A stretch of 64,000 nt of DNA, taken from the NCBI RefSeq assembly GCF_013087525.1, contig NZ_JABFCS010000001.1, forward strand, positions 1,736,001-1,800,000, given 5' to 3'. The position numbers and the translations under genes were made by a program. This document shows, one piece after another, positions 28,672 through 40,038 of this stretch. Origin of the DNA: Ramlibacter montanisoli (GTDB lineage: Bacteria; Pseudomonadota; Gammaproteobacteria; Burkholderiales; Burkholderiaceae_C). A model generated the notes under the pieces. That model saw nothing but the letters and a program-made list of their open reading frames with translations. It was not told the origin of the DNA and made no database searches. Position 1 is the first letter of the stretch. Each line of letters begins with the position of its first letter.

Positions 28672-28861
28672 AACTTCTTTCCCCTCCATGCCATGCGGAC
28701 CCTGCGCCGGCGTGGCGGAACCACCCCTTCCTACCGCCTCCACGACCTTCCATCCGCGCTCGGCGACCGCTGCGGGGGATTCAGCGCGCGCGCGCCGCCC
28801 GGTGGTTCCCCGCGCCCCCGAGCGCGTACATTCGGTCACAAACGAGGGTTGGGGGCATTCC

Positions 28862-29332
28862 GTGAGCAAGGACAAGAAGGGCCACGGCCAGGCGCACGTG
28901 CCGGACGGGCGCGGCGTGGACGTGGTCGAAAAGAACACCGATACGTCCTGGGCGATGTTCCAGGCGCTGCAGGGCCAGCAGCAGCATGGCTTCGAGAAGA
29001 CGCGCCCGACGGGCCTGCCCACGCACGGCGCGCCACAGGCGGGCGGCGAGCACGTGACCATCGACGACGTGCTGGTGGAAGCACGCCGCAACAACCGTGT
29101 CTGCCCGCTGCCGGCGATCTGGCAGCGCCTCTACGCCTACCTGCCGAACACCGGCCCGCACCTGACCAAGGTTCCCGCGACACATGCCGAATGGGCGCAG
29201 GTTCCCGCCTTGCAGAAGCGCGCGCGCCTGCGCGAACACATCGAATGGGCGGCCAGCCAGGGCGTCCTGAAACAGGTGTACGAAGCGCTTCGGAAGCTGC
29301 CGGAAAACCGCTGGCACCATATCGGCGAGTAG
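28862..29332 (+). CDS. hypothetical protein, cytoplasmic
   Basis: A 156-residue protein of unknown function, starting at a GTG (SKDKKGHGQAH follows). The same frame is open further upstream, but that part reads as low-complexity Pro/Ala/Arg, so the GTG is preferred. There is no signal peptide or membrane helix. The middle has VCPLPAIWQRLYAYLP and THAEWAQVPALQKRARLREHIEWAA, an amphipathic helical part. I recognise no family motif. It stands alone between the SRP RNA and a secreted-protein gene. Confidence 0.65.
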   Translation: MSKDKKGHGQAHVPDGRGVDVVEKNTDTSWAMFQALQGQQQHGFEKTRPTGLPTHGAPQAGGEHVTIDDVLVEARRNNRVCPLPAIWQRLYAYLPNTGPHLTKVPATHAEWAQVPALQKRARLREHIEWAASQGVLKQVYEALRKLPENRWHHIGE

Positions 29333-29488
29333 CGGCGCCTGCCTGCATGGCCCGTGCAAGGGGCCTACCGCTGTCCGCCGCCGGCTTTCCTGCGGCCGGG
29401 TTCCTTCTTACAGAACCCGGACGCAAACTCCCACAAACTTCCTTCTGCTGCCGCGCCTAGACTGCGTCCCATCACTGGGAGGTGAGTC

Positions 29489-30117
29489 ATGGAGAAAGCC
29501 GCAGTCACCGGCAACCTGGCCGGTTCTCGTTGGGAGGTGTCGCAGGCACGCTGCAAGGCGGTGCTGCTGGCGGCATGCGTCGCCTGCCCGGCCGTGGGCT
29601 GGGCCGACGACCTGGGTCAGGCGTCCGCCGAAGTGCTCCTCGCAGAGGCACGGGTGGACCAGCCTGGCGTGAAGGTGCAGGTACGCACGAGCACGCTGCC
29701 CCGGCTGGAAGCGCAGGACAGCGGATTCCAGGCACCGCGCATCGACCTGTCCCTCACCCCCGCAACAGCCATGGCCTGGGCGCCGTCGTCGGCGTCAGCG
29801 GCTTCAACTCGAGCGCGCTGCCGCTGGGCTTGCAGCCGCAACGGCCGAGCGTGGACGTCGGGCTGCGCTGGAGCCAGAAGCAGGTGGACGTGATGGCGTG
29901 GCGGCGGATGACCGGCCCGGACGACGCGTACTCGCTGATCCAGATGCAGCAGCCGGTGTACGGCGCCCGCGTGGAGATGAATCTCGGGCGCGGCAGCAAG
30001 AAGGGCCCGTTCGCGCTCGACCGCGGCCTCATCGGCATGCAGCTCGAAAGCGGCGCCCGCATCTCCATCAAGCGCAAGAACGGCGGCCCGATGATCTACT
30101 ACCGCACGTCGTTCTGA
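29489..30117 (+). CDS. secreted protein of unknown function (one frameshift)
   Basis: About 209 residues. An extended N-terminus leads into a hydrophobic signal (AVLLAACVACPAVGWA, cleavage near residue 39). One C is missing from a C6 run near 29757; after it the frame reads RNSHGLGAVVGVSGFNSSAL, then VDVGLRWSQKQVDVMAWRRM and GARISIKRKNGGPMIYYRTSF. The alternating hydrophobic pattern and terminal aromatic residue suggest a beta-rich envelope protein. A terminator follows at 30138. No family recognised. Confidence 0.7.
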
Positions 30118-30137
30118 ACCTCCCTCCAGACTTTCCG

Positions 30138-30162
30138 AAAGGGGCCGCAAGGCCCCTTTTTC
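30138..30162. terminator. hairpin terminator
   Basis: A 9-bp stem AAAGGGGCC / GGCCCCTTT with a GCAA loop and a T run sits between convergent genes ending at 30117 and 30181, so it probably serves both. Confidence 0.85.
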
Positions 30163-30180
30163 ATGGGCGGGCGGATCTCG

Positions 30181-33100
30181 TCACGCCGGAACCAGCCTGC
30201 CCTGCGCCGTGAGGAAGGCGCTACGCACCACGGCACCGTCCTGCGCCGCGGCCACCGCCTCGCGGTAGCGGCGCATCTGCTCGCGCAGTTCCGGCTGGCG
30301 CTCCGGCTGGGCCGCCGACTTGTAGTCGAGAACCCACCATTCGCCGGTATCGCGCCGCCGCACCAGCCGGTCCAGCCGCAGCAGTTCGCCCTGGTGGAGC
30401 AGTTCCACTTCGTTGGCCTGCCAGTCCACCGCCGCCGCATCCCAGGCCCAGGACCCTTCGCCTTCGACGATGCGCTGCGCCATGGCCGCGGCCTGCTGCG
30501 CCGCCACAGCGTCGAGAGCGAACAGCCGTTCCACTTCGCGCAGCTGCGCGGGGGCCACACCGGCACGCGGTCGCCAGGTCTCCAGCAGGCGGTGCATGGC
30601 TTCGCCCAGGCGCGAGGCCTCGTTGCCGGGCGGCGCCGCGGGGCGCAGCCACTCGAGGCTGGCGGCTTCGGTCGCCCCGGGCACCACCCGCAGCGTGAAG
30701 CGCAGTTCGGCGCCGTCCGCGACGTTCAAGGCGGTGGCGGACTGCGGGGCCGGCAAGGGCGTCGCGCAGGGCAGCAGCCTTTGCCACCACGTCATGGCGC
30801 CCGATCCGGACGGGACCACCGAGGAGATCACCAGCTGGCGCTCGGCGCGCGTCATCGCGACGTAGAGCGCATTGAGTTCCTCGCGCAAGCGCGCCGCCTG
30901 TTCCACCGCCAGCGCATCGACGTTGCAGGCCGGCGGCCGCGTCTCGCTGGCGAGGAAGGCGAAGCGCCAGGGCGACGGCGCCTCGCCCGGCCATTCGCAC
31001 AAGGCACCCATGCTCTCCGGGCGCGCGGGGGCGCTGTCGGTGTCGAGCATGACGACGATGCCCGCCTCCAGGCCCTTGGCGCCGTGCACCGTCAGCAGGC
31101 GCACGACCCCTTCGGCGGCGATGGCGGGGCCGCGGATGCCGCCGGCCTTGAGCGCGCGCACGAAGGCATAGGGCGTGAGGTAGCGGCCGCCGCCCACCTG
31201 CAGCGCGGCCCCGAGCAGGGCCTGCAGGTTGGCCAGCACGCCGGCGCGCAAGGGTGGCGGCGCCTGCCGCGCGAAACGGGCCAGCACGTCGCCATGGTCG
31301 TAGATGGCCTGCAGCGCGTCGTGCGGCGGCAGCGCCTGCACCCAGCGCTGCCACTGGCGCAGCGTGCGGGCGATTCCGGGAAGGGGCCCGGGCAGGTCCT
31401 CGCCCTGCTGCAGCAGTTCGTACCAGGCCCGCGGCGGGCCCTCGGCCGCGGCCGCGCGGGCGCGCAGCGCCAGGGCCACCAATGCGTCGTCGGCGCAGCC
31501 GAACAGCGGCGAGCGCAGCACGCGCGCCAGCGACAGGTCATGGCCGGGCGACACCAGCACGTCGAGCAGCGCCGCGAGGTCCTGCACTTCGGGCGCTTCG
31601 CACAGGTCGGTCTTCTCCGGCTGCTGCGCCGCGATGTGCAGCGCGCGCAGTTCATCCTCCATGGCGGCGAGCCGCTCGCGCCGGCGCGCCAGCACCATCA
31701 CGTCGCCCGGCCGCACGCCGGCGCGCAGCTGCTGCGCGATCCAGGCGGCGGCCTGGCGGCATTCCAGAGTCACCAGCCGCTCCTCGGGCAGCTCGCGCGG
31801 CACCGTGAGGCTGTCGCGCCAGGCCAGGGCCTCCTCCTGCGCGGCTTCCTTGGTGGGGCGCGGGATCGGCGGCAGCGCCAGCACGGCCCCGGCGTGGCGC
31901 GACTGCGTCGTGTGCGCGCGAAAGCCCGAGTACAGGCCCTCGCGCTCGGCCGCCAGCATGACCGTGTTCACGGCCGCCAGCACCGCCGGTGCGTTGCGGT
32001 GCGTGTGGTCGCAGCCCAGGCGGTCGCCCTGCAGCTCGCGGGCGATAAAGTCCTGCGCCGCCCGGAACACCTGCGGCTCCGCGCGCCGGAAGCGGTAGAT
32101 GCTCTGCTTGGGATCGCCGACGATGAACACCTTGGGCCCTTCGCCGCCGGCGCCGGCATAGCTGGCCAGCCAGGAGTGCAGCGCCTGCCACTGCAGCGCG
32201 TTGGTGTCCTGGAACTCGTCGATCAGCAGGTGGCGCACCCGCAGGTCCAGCCGCTCCTGCACCCAGCCCGCCAGCACCTCGTCGGACAGCAGCACGTGCG
32301 CCGTGCGCTCCACGTCGCTCATGTCCACCCAGCCCTGTTCGCGCTTGAGGGCCGCATAGGCGACCAGCAGGTGCCGCGCCAGGCGTGCGGTGCGGCGGTG
32401 GTGCAGCCAGGCTTCGTGCTGGTGGAGCGCGCCGCAGAGGCGCTGCGCCAGGGACTGCGCGGTGCGGACGTCGTCGATGCCCGCCAGCTTGTCGCTGAAC
32501 TTGCGGGACTCCTGCTCCTTCGTGAGCAGCGCGGCGAAAACACCTTCCAGGCGCCCCGCAGTGACCGCTTCCTCGAGCTCGCGTCCCTTGGCCGAGAACG
32601 TCGGCGCCGATGCACGCCCCAGGGTGCGTGCCGCTTCGTGGAGGGTGTCGCGCACCCAGGGCCAGGACAACAGCTCCTGCGGATGCGGCGCGCCGCGGAA
32701 TTCCTCGAACACCTCGGTGAAGTACCGCACCGAGTCGTCCACCACGCCGACGGCATCGGCCATGCCGAACTCCACCCGCTTGGACAGCGCCGACTCCAGC
32801 GCCTTGAGCGTGTTGAAGCGGCCGTGCGCTGCCACCGACGCTTCGTAGTCCGCGCGCGCCTCGGCATCGCGCTCCACCGCGGCATGAAAGCGCCGCCAGA
32901 CGCGCGCGACCGCTTCCTTGTCGTCCTCCAGCAGGTCGAAGCGCGTGGGCAAGCCCAGGTCCTGCAGCACCGACACCGGCGCCCGCGCAGGAGCGCGGCG
33001 AACCAGCTGTGGAAGGTGCGGATCTGCACCGGCCGGCCGGCCTGCAGCAGCGCGCCATAGAGGCCGCGCAGGGTCTCGCGGGTGGCGGCATCGGCCTGCG

Positions 33101-33425
33101 GCAGGCCGCGCGCGCGCAGCGCTTCGGCCAGTTCCGCGTCGGGGGCCGTGCTCCACTGCGCCAGCCACTCCTGCAGGCGCTGGCGCATCTCGCCCGCCGC
33201 CTTGCGGGTGAAGGTGATGGCCAGGATCTCGTGCGGCTGCGCGCCCGCGAGCAGCGCCCGCAGGATGCGCGACACCAGCATCCAGGTCTTGCCGGCGCCG
33301 GCGCAGGCCTCCACCGCGACGTGCCGGCGCGGATCGCAGGCGATCGCGTAGAACTGCTCGCGCGTGACCGTGCGGCCGTTGTGCTCGTAGGCCGGTTCGA
33401 CCGGCAGCGCGTGCACTTCACTCAC
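30181..33425 (-). CDS. addA: UvrD-like helicase/nuclease, AddA-type (one frameshift)
   Basis: About 1081 residues of a superfamily 1A helicase fused to a C-terminal PD-(D/E)XK nuclease, the AddA arrangement for double-strand break resection. Walker A is [11 protein letters not shown] near residue 45; [13 protein letters not shown] follows. Walker B is [17 protein letters not shown]. Motif III is [16 protein letters not shown], motif [15 protein letters not shown]. The nuclease motif is [13 protein letters not shown] near the end. One base is missing near 32988, between LLR and [12 protein letters not shown]. The gene overlaps the AddB-like gene by eight bases. The partner has its own nuclease, supporting an AddAB complex. 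Confidence 0.9.
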
Positions 33426-35945
33426 TCCAGCTGTCCCTGCGGCACAGGCCGCGCGCCGCGCAGAACTCGCACACCCTGCCCTCGCCCAGCGCCGGCAGCG
33501 GCGCGCCGCCGGCGACCCGGCGCAGTTCCGACTGCACGGCCTCCTGCAGCAGCTGCGCGCCCAGCGCCAGCTGTTCGTGGTCCACGCGCCGGACCTCGCC
33601 GCGCTCGCTGATGTTCAGGTAGGCGGCGTGCAGCTCGCGTTGCGGCAGCAGCGCCGCGTAGAAGGCCAGCTGCGTGTCCTCCAGCGGCGAGGCCATGCGC
33701 GCGCGCGTGAGTTGCAGGCTTTCGGTCTTGTAATCCATGACCAGGCTGCCGCCGGTGGGCAGGCTGTCGATGCGGTCGATGCGCCCCTGCAGCTTCAGTT
33801 CGCCCAGCTGCACCTCGTGCTCGCTCTCCGCGGTGTCGAACACCGCGCCCGTCGCCTCGTGCTGCGCGAGCCAGTCCAGGTAGCCCTCGCGCACGGCCGG
33901 CCAGCCGGCGGCGAAGGGCAGGAACTCGCCCTCGTCCAGGCGCTGGCTGGCAATGCCCTCGCGGGCCGCGGCATCCAGCAGCGTCGCGCGCTGTTCCCGC
34001 GTGAGCGCCGCGCCGTCCTGCATGCTTTCGTGGAAGGACTTGAGCACGCCGTGCAGCCAGGTGCCGAAGTCGCGCTTGTCCACCTCGGCCTCGATCTCGT
34101 CGGCCTCGCGCAGGCCCAGCATGCGCAGCGCGAAGAAGCGGTAGGGACAGCGGCGCAGGTCCTCGTAGCTGCTGGCGGACAGCTGCTGCGGCACCAGTTG
34201 CGGCGCCTGCGGCGAAGGCGGCAGCACGCCGGTGCCAACTTCCTCGCGTGCCTGGCGCGGATCCTCCGCCCGGGCGCCGGCGCCTTCGAGCACCAGCGCC
34301 TGCACCAGCGGGCTGGGCAGGCTGCGCTCGCCGGTGTCGTCGCTGGCGCGCCACAGGACGTGCGCCACCGGCGTCTGCAGCGCGTGCTTCCAGGCCGCGC
34401 GCTGCGCCTGTTCGAGTTCCTCGCGCGACGGCAGTCCGAGCAGGCGCCGCTGCGCCTGCGTCCAGCCGGCCGGCGGCTCGGGCGCGGCGGGCAGGCTGCG
34501 CTCGTCGCATCCGGGCAGCACCAGCGAGGCGAAGGGATGGCCCAGCAGCTGGCTGAGGGGCAACACCACCACCTGTTCGTCGCCGGAGTGCGGCGGCACG
34601 AAGCTCACGCTTTCCAGCACGTCGTTGGCCCAGGCCGTGAATTCGCGCAGGGTCATGCGGCGCTGAGCGTGCGGCCAGTGCTGCCACTCGCTCGCGGAGG
34701 AAGCGTCCAGCCGCAGGGCCTCGATGGTCTTCATGCCCGCCGCGTCGGCGCGCAGCAGGTCCCACTGGCCGGTCTCCGCGAGCAGCGCACGGGCGGCGCC
34801 CATCCACTCCAGCAGCGTGCGGCTGGTCTGCATCGCCTCGCGCCAGTCGGTGATGCGGCGCGCCGCGTCCTGCAGCGAGGCGGCCTCGCCCCAGTCGCCA
34901 CCGCGCAGCATGCGCCACTCGCGCTGCGCGCTGCGCCGCACGCGCCGCTCCAGCCCCTGCACGACGCCGGAGCCGATCGCCGGCAGGTTCTTCAGCCAGT
35001 CCAGCACGGCATCGCTGCCCACGTCCCAGGCGCAGGCGCGCAGGGCCGCCATCACGTGGGCGGCGGCGCGCGTGGTCGACAGCTTCCAGCCGGTCTCGTC
35101 GCGCAGGCGCACGCCGCGCGTGAACAGCAGCGCGCCGATGCGGCGGGTGAGCACGCGATCGGTCGCGGCCAGCGCCACCGGCACCTCGCCGGCGGCCAGC
35201 CGCTGCAGCACGCAGGCCGCGGCACGCTCCGCTTCCTCGGTCGCATCGGCGGCGGCATGCCACGCGATCGCACCCGTGGCGGCCTGGGTCGCCAGCGGCC
35301 AGGTCACGGCACGCTCGCCGAGCTGCAGCGCCAGCGCCGCCGGGATGGGCTCGGCCTGGAAGCCTTGCAGCACCACCAGCAGGTCCACGTCCGCGGTCAG
35401 GGTGCCGTCCAGCAGCGGGTCGGTCGCATACGCCGACGCGGCCGCCCATTCGAAGGCGATCCGCGCGATCGCCGCCTCGGTGGCCAGCGCGGGCGCTTCC
35501 ATGCCCTGCGAAAGCAGCGGCCGCAGGCGCGCCGCCCAGGCGCCGCGCCGCTGCGGCGGGGGACGGCGCGCGCGGCATCGGCGGCCTGCCAGGCCGCGTC
35601 CACCAGCAGTCCGGCGAGCGCGTCGGCCTGGCCGCGCAATCCGCCCTGCTCCAGCCAGCCGCGCGCCGTCAGCAGGTCGCGGCCGATGTCGAAGGACAGG
35701 TCCAGCTCGCCCGGCTCCCAGGCGATGCCGCGCGCCCAGTTCATGCTGGTCTCGAAGCGGGGCGCGAAGCCGGTGGGGGCGAGCGCGGCCCAGAACTGCC
35801 GCGCCACCGGCATGAGCTGGGCATAGGGCAGCAGCACGACGGTGCGCGCGGCATGCACGCCGCGGGCCTGCAGCTCGCGCTGCAGCCCTTGCATGAGTTC
35901 CTGCCAGTGGCGCGCGGCCGGATGGTGAATTGCTATCGCATCCAT
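33418..35945 (-). CDS. addB: PD-(D/E)XK nuclease/inactive helicase, AddB-type (one frameshift)
   Basis: About 842 residues. The N-terminal part resembles an inactivated helicase domain without a clear Walker A. The C-terminal nuclease has [17 protein letters not shown], the catalytic [23 protein letters not shown], and a final Cys group [10 protein letters not shown]. With the Cys of RRCPYRFF these could bind the [4Fe-4S] cluster of AddB nucleases. One C is missing from a C6 run near 35560. It is upstream of and overlaps addA. The start ATG at 35945 reads [15 protein letters not shown]. Confidence 0.88.
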
Positions 35946-36048
35946 AGCGCGTGCCCGCCGTCCCGCTCCCGGCGAGGGGTCTTCGTTTCTGTCACAATGA
36001 CCTCACTGTAGCCGTAGCGGGAATGGCCCCGCCCACAGAGAGGAACCC

Positions 36049-36381
36049 ATGGCCAGCGACCTGATCAAGCACATCTCCGACAGCTCCTTCGAATCCGACG
36101 TTCTGAAGGCAGACAAGCCGGTCCTGGTGGACTACTGGGCGGAGTGGTGCGGCCCGTGCAAGATGATCGCGCCCATCCTTGACGAGGTCTCCCAGACCTA
36201 CAAGGACAAGCTGCAGGTCGCCAAGATGAACGTGGACGAGAACCGCGACATCCCGGCCAAGTTCGGCATCCGCGGCATCCCCACCCTGATGCTGTTCAAG
36301 GACGGCCAGCTGGCCGCCACCAAGGTGGGCGCCATGAGCAAGGCGCAACTGACCGCCTTCATCGACCAGCAGCTGGCGTAA
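36049..36381 (+). CDS. trxA: thioredoxin 1
   Basis: A 110-residue cytoplasmic disulfide reductase with the active site [10 protein letters not shown] (WCGPC) near residue 34 and the cis-Pro loop [11 protein letters not shown] near residue 74. It sits next to rho, as in E. coli. It could also reduce the thioredoxin-type arsenate reductase encoded at 57879. Confidence 0.97.
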   Translation: MASDLIKHISDSSFESDVLKADKPVLVDYWAEWCGPCKMIAPILDEVSQTYKDKLQVAKMNVDENRDIPAKFGIRGIPTLMLFKDGQLAATKVGAMSKAQLTAFIDQQLA

Positions 36382-36401
36382 AAGGCGCCGGGACCACACG
36401 C

Positions 36402-36434
36402 AAACGGGGCCACGGCCCCGTTTTCGTTTTTTTT
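36402..36434 (+). terminator. Rho-independent terminator after trxA
   Basis: AAACGGGGCC / GGCCCCGTTT form a 9-10 bp stem with a tiny loop, followed by TTTTCG and T8. Confidence 0.88.
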
Positions 36435-36566
36435 GCTGCATAATCCCTCGCATTCGCTGATCCGCCAACACAAGCGGGCAGTTCGAGTTCCGGTTCGCAG
36501 GGCACCTCTCGCCCGCCGGCGAACCTCCCCCAGACACCAAGAACACTACCCCCAAGGGGTCACTCC

Positions 36567-37831
36567 ATGCACCTGAACGAACTCAAGGCGCTGCACGTCT
36601 CGGAAGTCCTCAAGCAGGCCGAAGAGCTCGAGATCGAGAACACCGGCCGCATGCGCAAGCAGGAGCTGATGTTCGCGATCATCAAGAAGCGCGCGCGCGC
36701 CGGCGAGCAGGTCTTCGCCGACGGGGTCCTGGAAATCCTGCCGGACGGCTTCGGCTTCCTGCGCAGCCCGGACACCAGCTACACCGCGAGCACGGACGAC
36801 ATCTACATCTCGCCCTCGCAGGTGCGCCGCTTCAACCTGCACACCGGCGACATGATCGAAGGCGAGGTCCGCACGCCGAAGGACGGCGAGCGCTACTTCG
36901 CGCTGACCAAGCTGGACAAGGTCAACGGCGGCCTGCCGGAGGACAACAAGCACAAGATCATGTTCGAGAACCTGACGCCGCTGTTCCCCGGGAACAGATG
37001 CGCCTGGAACGCGACAACCTCAAGGGCGAAGAGAACATCACCGGGCGGGTGATCGACATCATCGCCCCCATCGGCAAGGGCCAGCGTGCCCTGATCGTCG
37101 CGCCGCCCAAGAGCGGCAAGACGGTGATGATGCAGCACATGGCCCACGCGATCGCGGCCAACTACCCGGACAGCTACATGATGGTGCTGCTGGTGGACGA
37201 GCGCCCGGAAGAAGTGACGGACATGCAGCGCTCGGTCAAGGCCGAAGTGATCGCGTCCACCTTCGACGAGCCGGCCGCCCGCCACGTGCACGTGGCCGAG
37301 ATGGTGATCGAGCGCGCCAAGCGCCTGGTCGAACTGAAGAAGGACGTGGTGATCCTGCTGGACTCGATCACGCGTCTTGCCCGCGCCTACAACAACGTCG
37401 TGCCTTCCTCCGGCAAGGTGCTGACCGGCGGCGTCGACGCCAACGCGCTGCAGCGCCCCAAGCGCTTCCTGGGCGCGGCGCGCAACGTGGAAGAAGGCGG
37501 CTCGCTCACCATCATCGCCACCGCGCTGATCGACACCGGCTCGCGCATGGACGAAGTGATCTTCGAGGAGTTCAAGGGCACCGGCAACAGCGAACTGCAC
37601 CTGGACCGCCGCCTGTACGAAAAGCGCGTGTTCCCCTCGATCCAGCTCAATCGCTCCGGAACCCGCCGCGAGGAACTGCTGCTGGCCCCCGAGATCCTGC
37701 AGAAGACCCGCATCCTGCGCCAGTTCATGTACAACATGGACGAGATCGAGGCGATGGAGATGGTCCTGAAGTCGATGAAGGCCACCAAGACCAACGTGGA
37801 GTTCTTCGACATGATGCGGCGCGGCGGCTGA
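36567..37831 (+). CDS. rho: transcription termination factor Rho (one frameshift)
   Basis: About 421 residues, the normal length. The N-terminal part has the Rho helix bundle and the RNA-binding fold with [12 protein letters not shown]. After the break comes the ATPase: [13 protein letters not shown] (P-loop), [26 protein letters not shown], the secondary RNA-binding [20 protein letters not shown], and [18 protein letters not shown] single C is missing near 36992; restoring it reads [13 protein letters not shown]. Rho is essential, so the break is almost certainly a sequencing error. A leader of about 120 bases follows the trxA terminator and a CATAAT -10-like box at 36439. Confidence 0.96.
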
Positions 37832-37850
37832 GCCTCCGCGCATCGCCCCA

Positions 37851-37876
37851 AAGCCCGGCCCTGGCCGGGCTTCTTG
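37851..37876 (+). terminator. Rho-independent terminator after rho
   Basis: A perfect 10-bp stem AAGCCCGGCC / GGCCGGGCTT separated by CT and followed by TCTT, 19 bases after the rho stop. Confidence 0.8.
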
Positions 37877-37939
37877 CTGGCGGCGCCGCCTGTGCCAGGG
37901 TGGGCCGGCCCGGCCGAGGCATGCCCCCGGGACTGAAGC

Positions 37940-37945
37940 TATAAT
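37940..37945 (+). promoter_or_regulatory. -10 box upstream of rpmE2
   Basis: A perfect TATAAT 63 bases upstream of the rpmE2 start. A matching -35 is not clear in this GC-rich background. Confidence 0.5.
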
Positions 37946-38008
37946 CGCAGGCTTTCCGGAAAGTACGCCAGATGTCCTGGCGCGGCTGCCGTACCTGACG
38001 AGGACACC

Positions 38009-38266
38009 ATGAAAGAAGGCATTCACCCCAACTACCGCGACGTCTGCTTCGTGGACCTGTCGAACGGTTTCAAGTTCGTGACCCGTTCCTGCGTGAGCAC
38101 GCGCGAGATGGTCAAGATGGACGACGGCCGCGAGCTGCCGCTGTTCAAGCTGGACACCTCCAGCGAATCGCACCCGTTCTACACGGGCACCCAGAAGTCG
38201 GTGAACGACATGGGCGGCCGCGTGGACAAGTTCTTCAAGAAGTTCGGCAAGGGCGCCGGCAAGTAA
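38009..38266 (+). CDS. rpmE2: 50S ribosomal protein L31 type B
   Basis: An 85-residue ribosomal protein starting [20 protein letters not shown]. It lacks the four-Cys zinc ribbon of type A L31 and has the longer type B C-terminus ([20 protein letters not shown]). Zinc-independent L31 can replace the zinc form when zinc is scarce; no Zur site was looked for reliably. It follows rho, a common betaproteobacterial order. Confidence 0.96.
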   Translation: MKEGIHPNYRDVCFVDLSNGFKFVTRSCVSTREMVKMDDGRELPLFKLDTSSESHPFYTGTQKSVNDMGGRVDKFFKKFGKGAGK

Positions 38267-38284
38267 GCCCTGCGGACCCTGCGC

Positions 38285-38313
38285 AAAAGGCAGCCTCGTG
38301 CTGCCTTTTTCTT
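38285..38313 (+). terminator. Rho-independent terminator after rpmE2
   Basis: A 10-bp stem AAAAGGCAGC / GCTGCCTTTT with a CTCGT loop and T run, starting 19 bases after the stop. Confidence 0.88.
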
Positions 38314-38351
38314 TGCCGGCAAGGCGCCCCTCCTGTGACACACTCCCGCGC

Positions 38352-40034
38352 GTGAAACAGCCCAGCCCCGCGATCGTCGCCCAGAGCGCCGTGCGCCGCC
38401 TGCCGCGGGTGGCGCTGCTGCTGCTGTGCGCCGCCTACGTGCTGCCCGGCTTCCTGGGGCGCGAGCCCTGGAAGAACGCGGACATCATCTCCTTCGGGTA
38501 CATGTTCGAGCTGGCCACGGGCCGCACGTCCTGGATCGACCCCACGCTCCTGGGTCACGCCCCCGATTTCGACGCCCTGCTGCCCTACTGGCTGGGCGCC
38601 TGGGCGATCCAGCTCGCGCCCGCCTGGATCCCGGCCGACTTCGTCGCCCGCATCCCCTTCATCGGCCTGCTCGTGATCACGCTGCTGGCCACCTGGTACG
38701 GCGTGTACTACCTCGCGCGCACGCCGCGCGCCCAGCCGGTGCCCTTCGCCTTCGGCGGCGAGGCCCACCCCACCGATTACGCCCGCACGATCGCGGACGG
38801 CGGCCTGCTGGCGCTGATCGCGTGCCTGGGCCTGATGCAGCTGTCGCACGAGACGACGCCGGCGCTGGCGCAGCTGGGATTCACGGCCCTCGCCTTCTAT
38901 GCCCTGGCGGCGCTTCCCTACCGGATCCTGCTGCCCACCGTGGCGCTCGCCATCGCGCTGCCCGGCCTGGCGCTCAGCGGCGCGCCCGCCATGGGCGTGG
39001 TGTTCGCCGTCGGCGGCGCCCTCATCCACTGGACCGACACCCCGGCCGATGCGGAGGCCGAGGGACGCGGCCTGCGCGGCGCCGTGCTGGTGATCCTGAT
39101 CGCGCTCGCGGCCGCCGCCATCGCCGCGGCCTTCCACACCTGGCACTGGCGGCTGGAGCCGGGCACCGGCCCGGGCCGCGAGGCGAAGTCCATTGCCCGC
39201 CTGATCGTCTGGTTCACCTGGCCCGCATGGCCGCTCGCGCTGTGGACCGTGTGGCGCTGGCGCCGGCAGCTGGGACGCCGGCACGTGGCGCTGCCCCTGT
39301 GGTTCGCCACCGTGTCGCTGGTGACCACCGTGCTCGCACCCAATCCGGACCGCGCCCTGCTGCTGGGACTGCCCGCGCTGGCGGCGCTGGCGGCGTTCGC
39401 GCTGCCCACCTTCGAGCGCAGCGTCTCCGCGCTGATCGACTGGTTCACCCTGCTGTTCTTCAGCGGCTGCGCGCTGGTGATCTGGGTGATCTGGCTGTCG
39501 CTGCAGACCGGCGTGCCGGCCAAGCCCGCGGCCAACGTCGCCAAGCTCGCCCCCGGCTTCGAACCCAGCTTCGGCTGGGTGGCCTTCCTGGCGGCCCTGC
39601 TGGCCACCGTCGCCTGGCTGTGGCTCGTGCGCTGGCGCACCAGCCGCAGCCGCGAGGCGATCTGGAAAAGCCTGGTGCTGCCTGCAGGCGGCGCCGCGCT
39701 GGGCTGGCTGCTGGTGATGACGCTGTGGCTTCCGGTGCTGGACTACGCGCGCAGCTACGCGCCGGTCGTGCAGGGCATCACCAGCCGCATGGACGCGCCC
39801 GGCTGCGTGGAAGTCTTCGGCCTCACCCGCCCGCAGATCGCCGCCTTGCGCTACCACGGCAAGCTGGACGTGCGCAACGCGCAGATCCCCAGCAACTGCC
39901 CCTGGCTGGTGGCCGCGCAGGACCTGCAGGGCTCGCTGCCGATGGCGCTGAACCTGCGCCAGTGGCGCCTGGTCACCACCGTGCGCCGCCCCACCGACCA
40001 GCGCGAGAACCTGCTCCTGTACAAGAAGCGCTAG
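38352..40034 (+). CDS. polytopic membrane protein, GT39/ArnT-like
   Basis: A 560-residue protein with about ten hydrophobic segments and a C-terminal soluble domain of about 110 residues. The N-terminal REPWKNADIISFGYMFE resembles the first periplasmic loop of PMT/ArnT-type glycosyltransferases (GT39), where acidic residues are catalytic, and TSWIDPTLLG follows. I assign it only to that fold. The GTG at 38352 starts just before the first hydrophobic region; upstream codons run into the terminator. The MATE gene follows four bases after the stop, so the two are probably cotranscribed. Confidence 0.75.
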   Translation: MKQPSPAIVAQSAVRRLPRVALLLLCAAYVLPGFLGREPWKNADIISFGYMFELATGRTSWIDPTLLGHAPDFDALLPYWLGAWAIQLAPAWIPADFVARIPFIGLLVITLLATWYGVYYLARTPRAQPVPFAFGGEAHPTDYARTIADGGLLALIACLGLMQLSHETTPALAQLGFTALAFYALAALPYRILLPTVALAIALPGLALSGAPAMGVVFAVGGALIHWTDTPADAEAEGRGLRGAVLVILIALAAAAIAAAFHTWHWRLEPGTGPGREAKSIARLIVWFTWPAWPLALWTVWRWRRQLGRRHVALPLWFATVSLVTTVLAPNPDRALLLGLPALAALAAFALPTFERSVSALIDWFTLLFFSGCALVIWVIWLSLQTGVPAKPAANVAKLAPGFEPSFGWVAFLAALLATVAWLWLVRWRTSRSREAIWKSLVLPAGGAALGWLLVMTLWLPVLDYARSYAPVVQGITSRMDAPGCVEVFGLTRPQIAALRYHGKLDVRNAQIPSNCPWLVAAQDLQGSLPMALNLRQWRLVTTVRRPTDQRENLLLYKKR

Positions 40035-40038
40035 CCCG

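Noticed and set aside
30163..33060. A 965-residue plus-strand open frame opposite addA
   Set aside because: Low-complexity Arg/His/Gln composition and full overlap with a motif-rich AddA gene mark it as a shadow.
36567..37831. rho as a pseudogene
   Set aside because: A single missing base restores a full Rho with every motif; Rho is essential in nearly all relatives, so an error is more likely.
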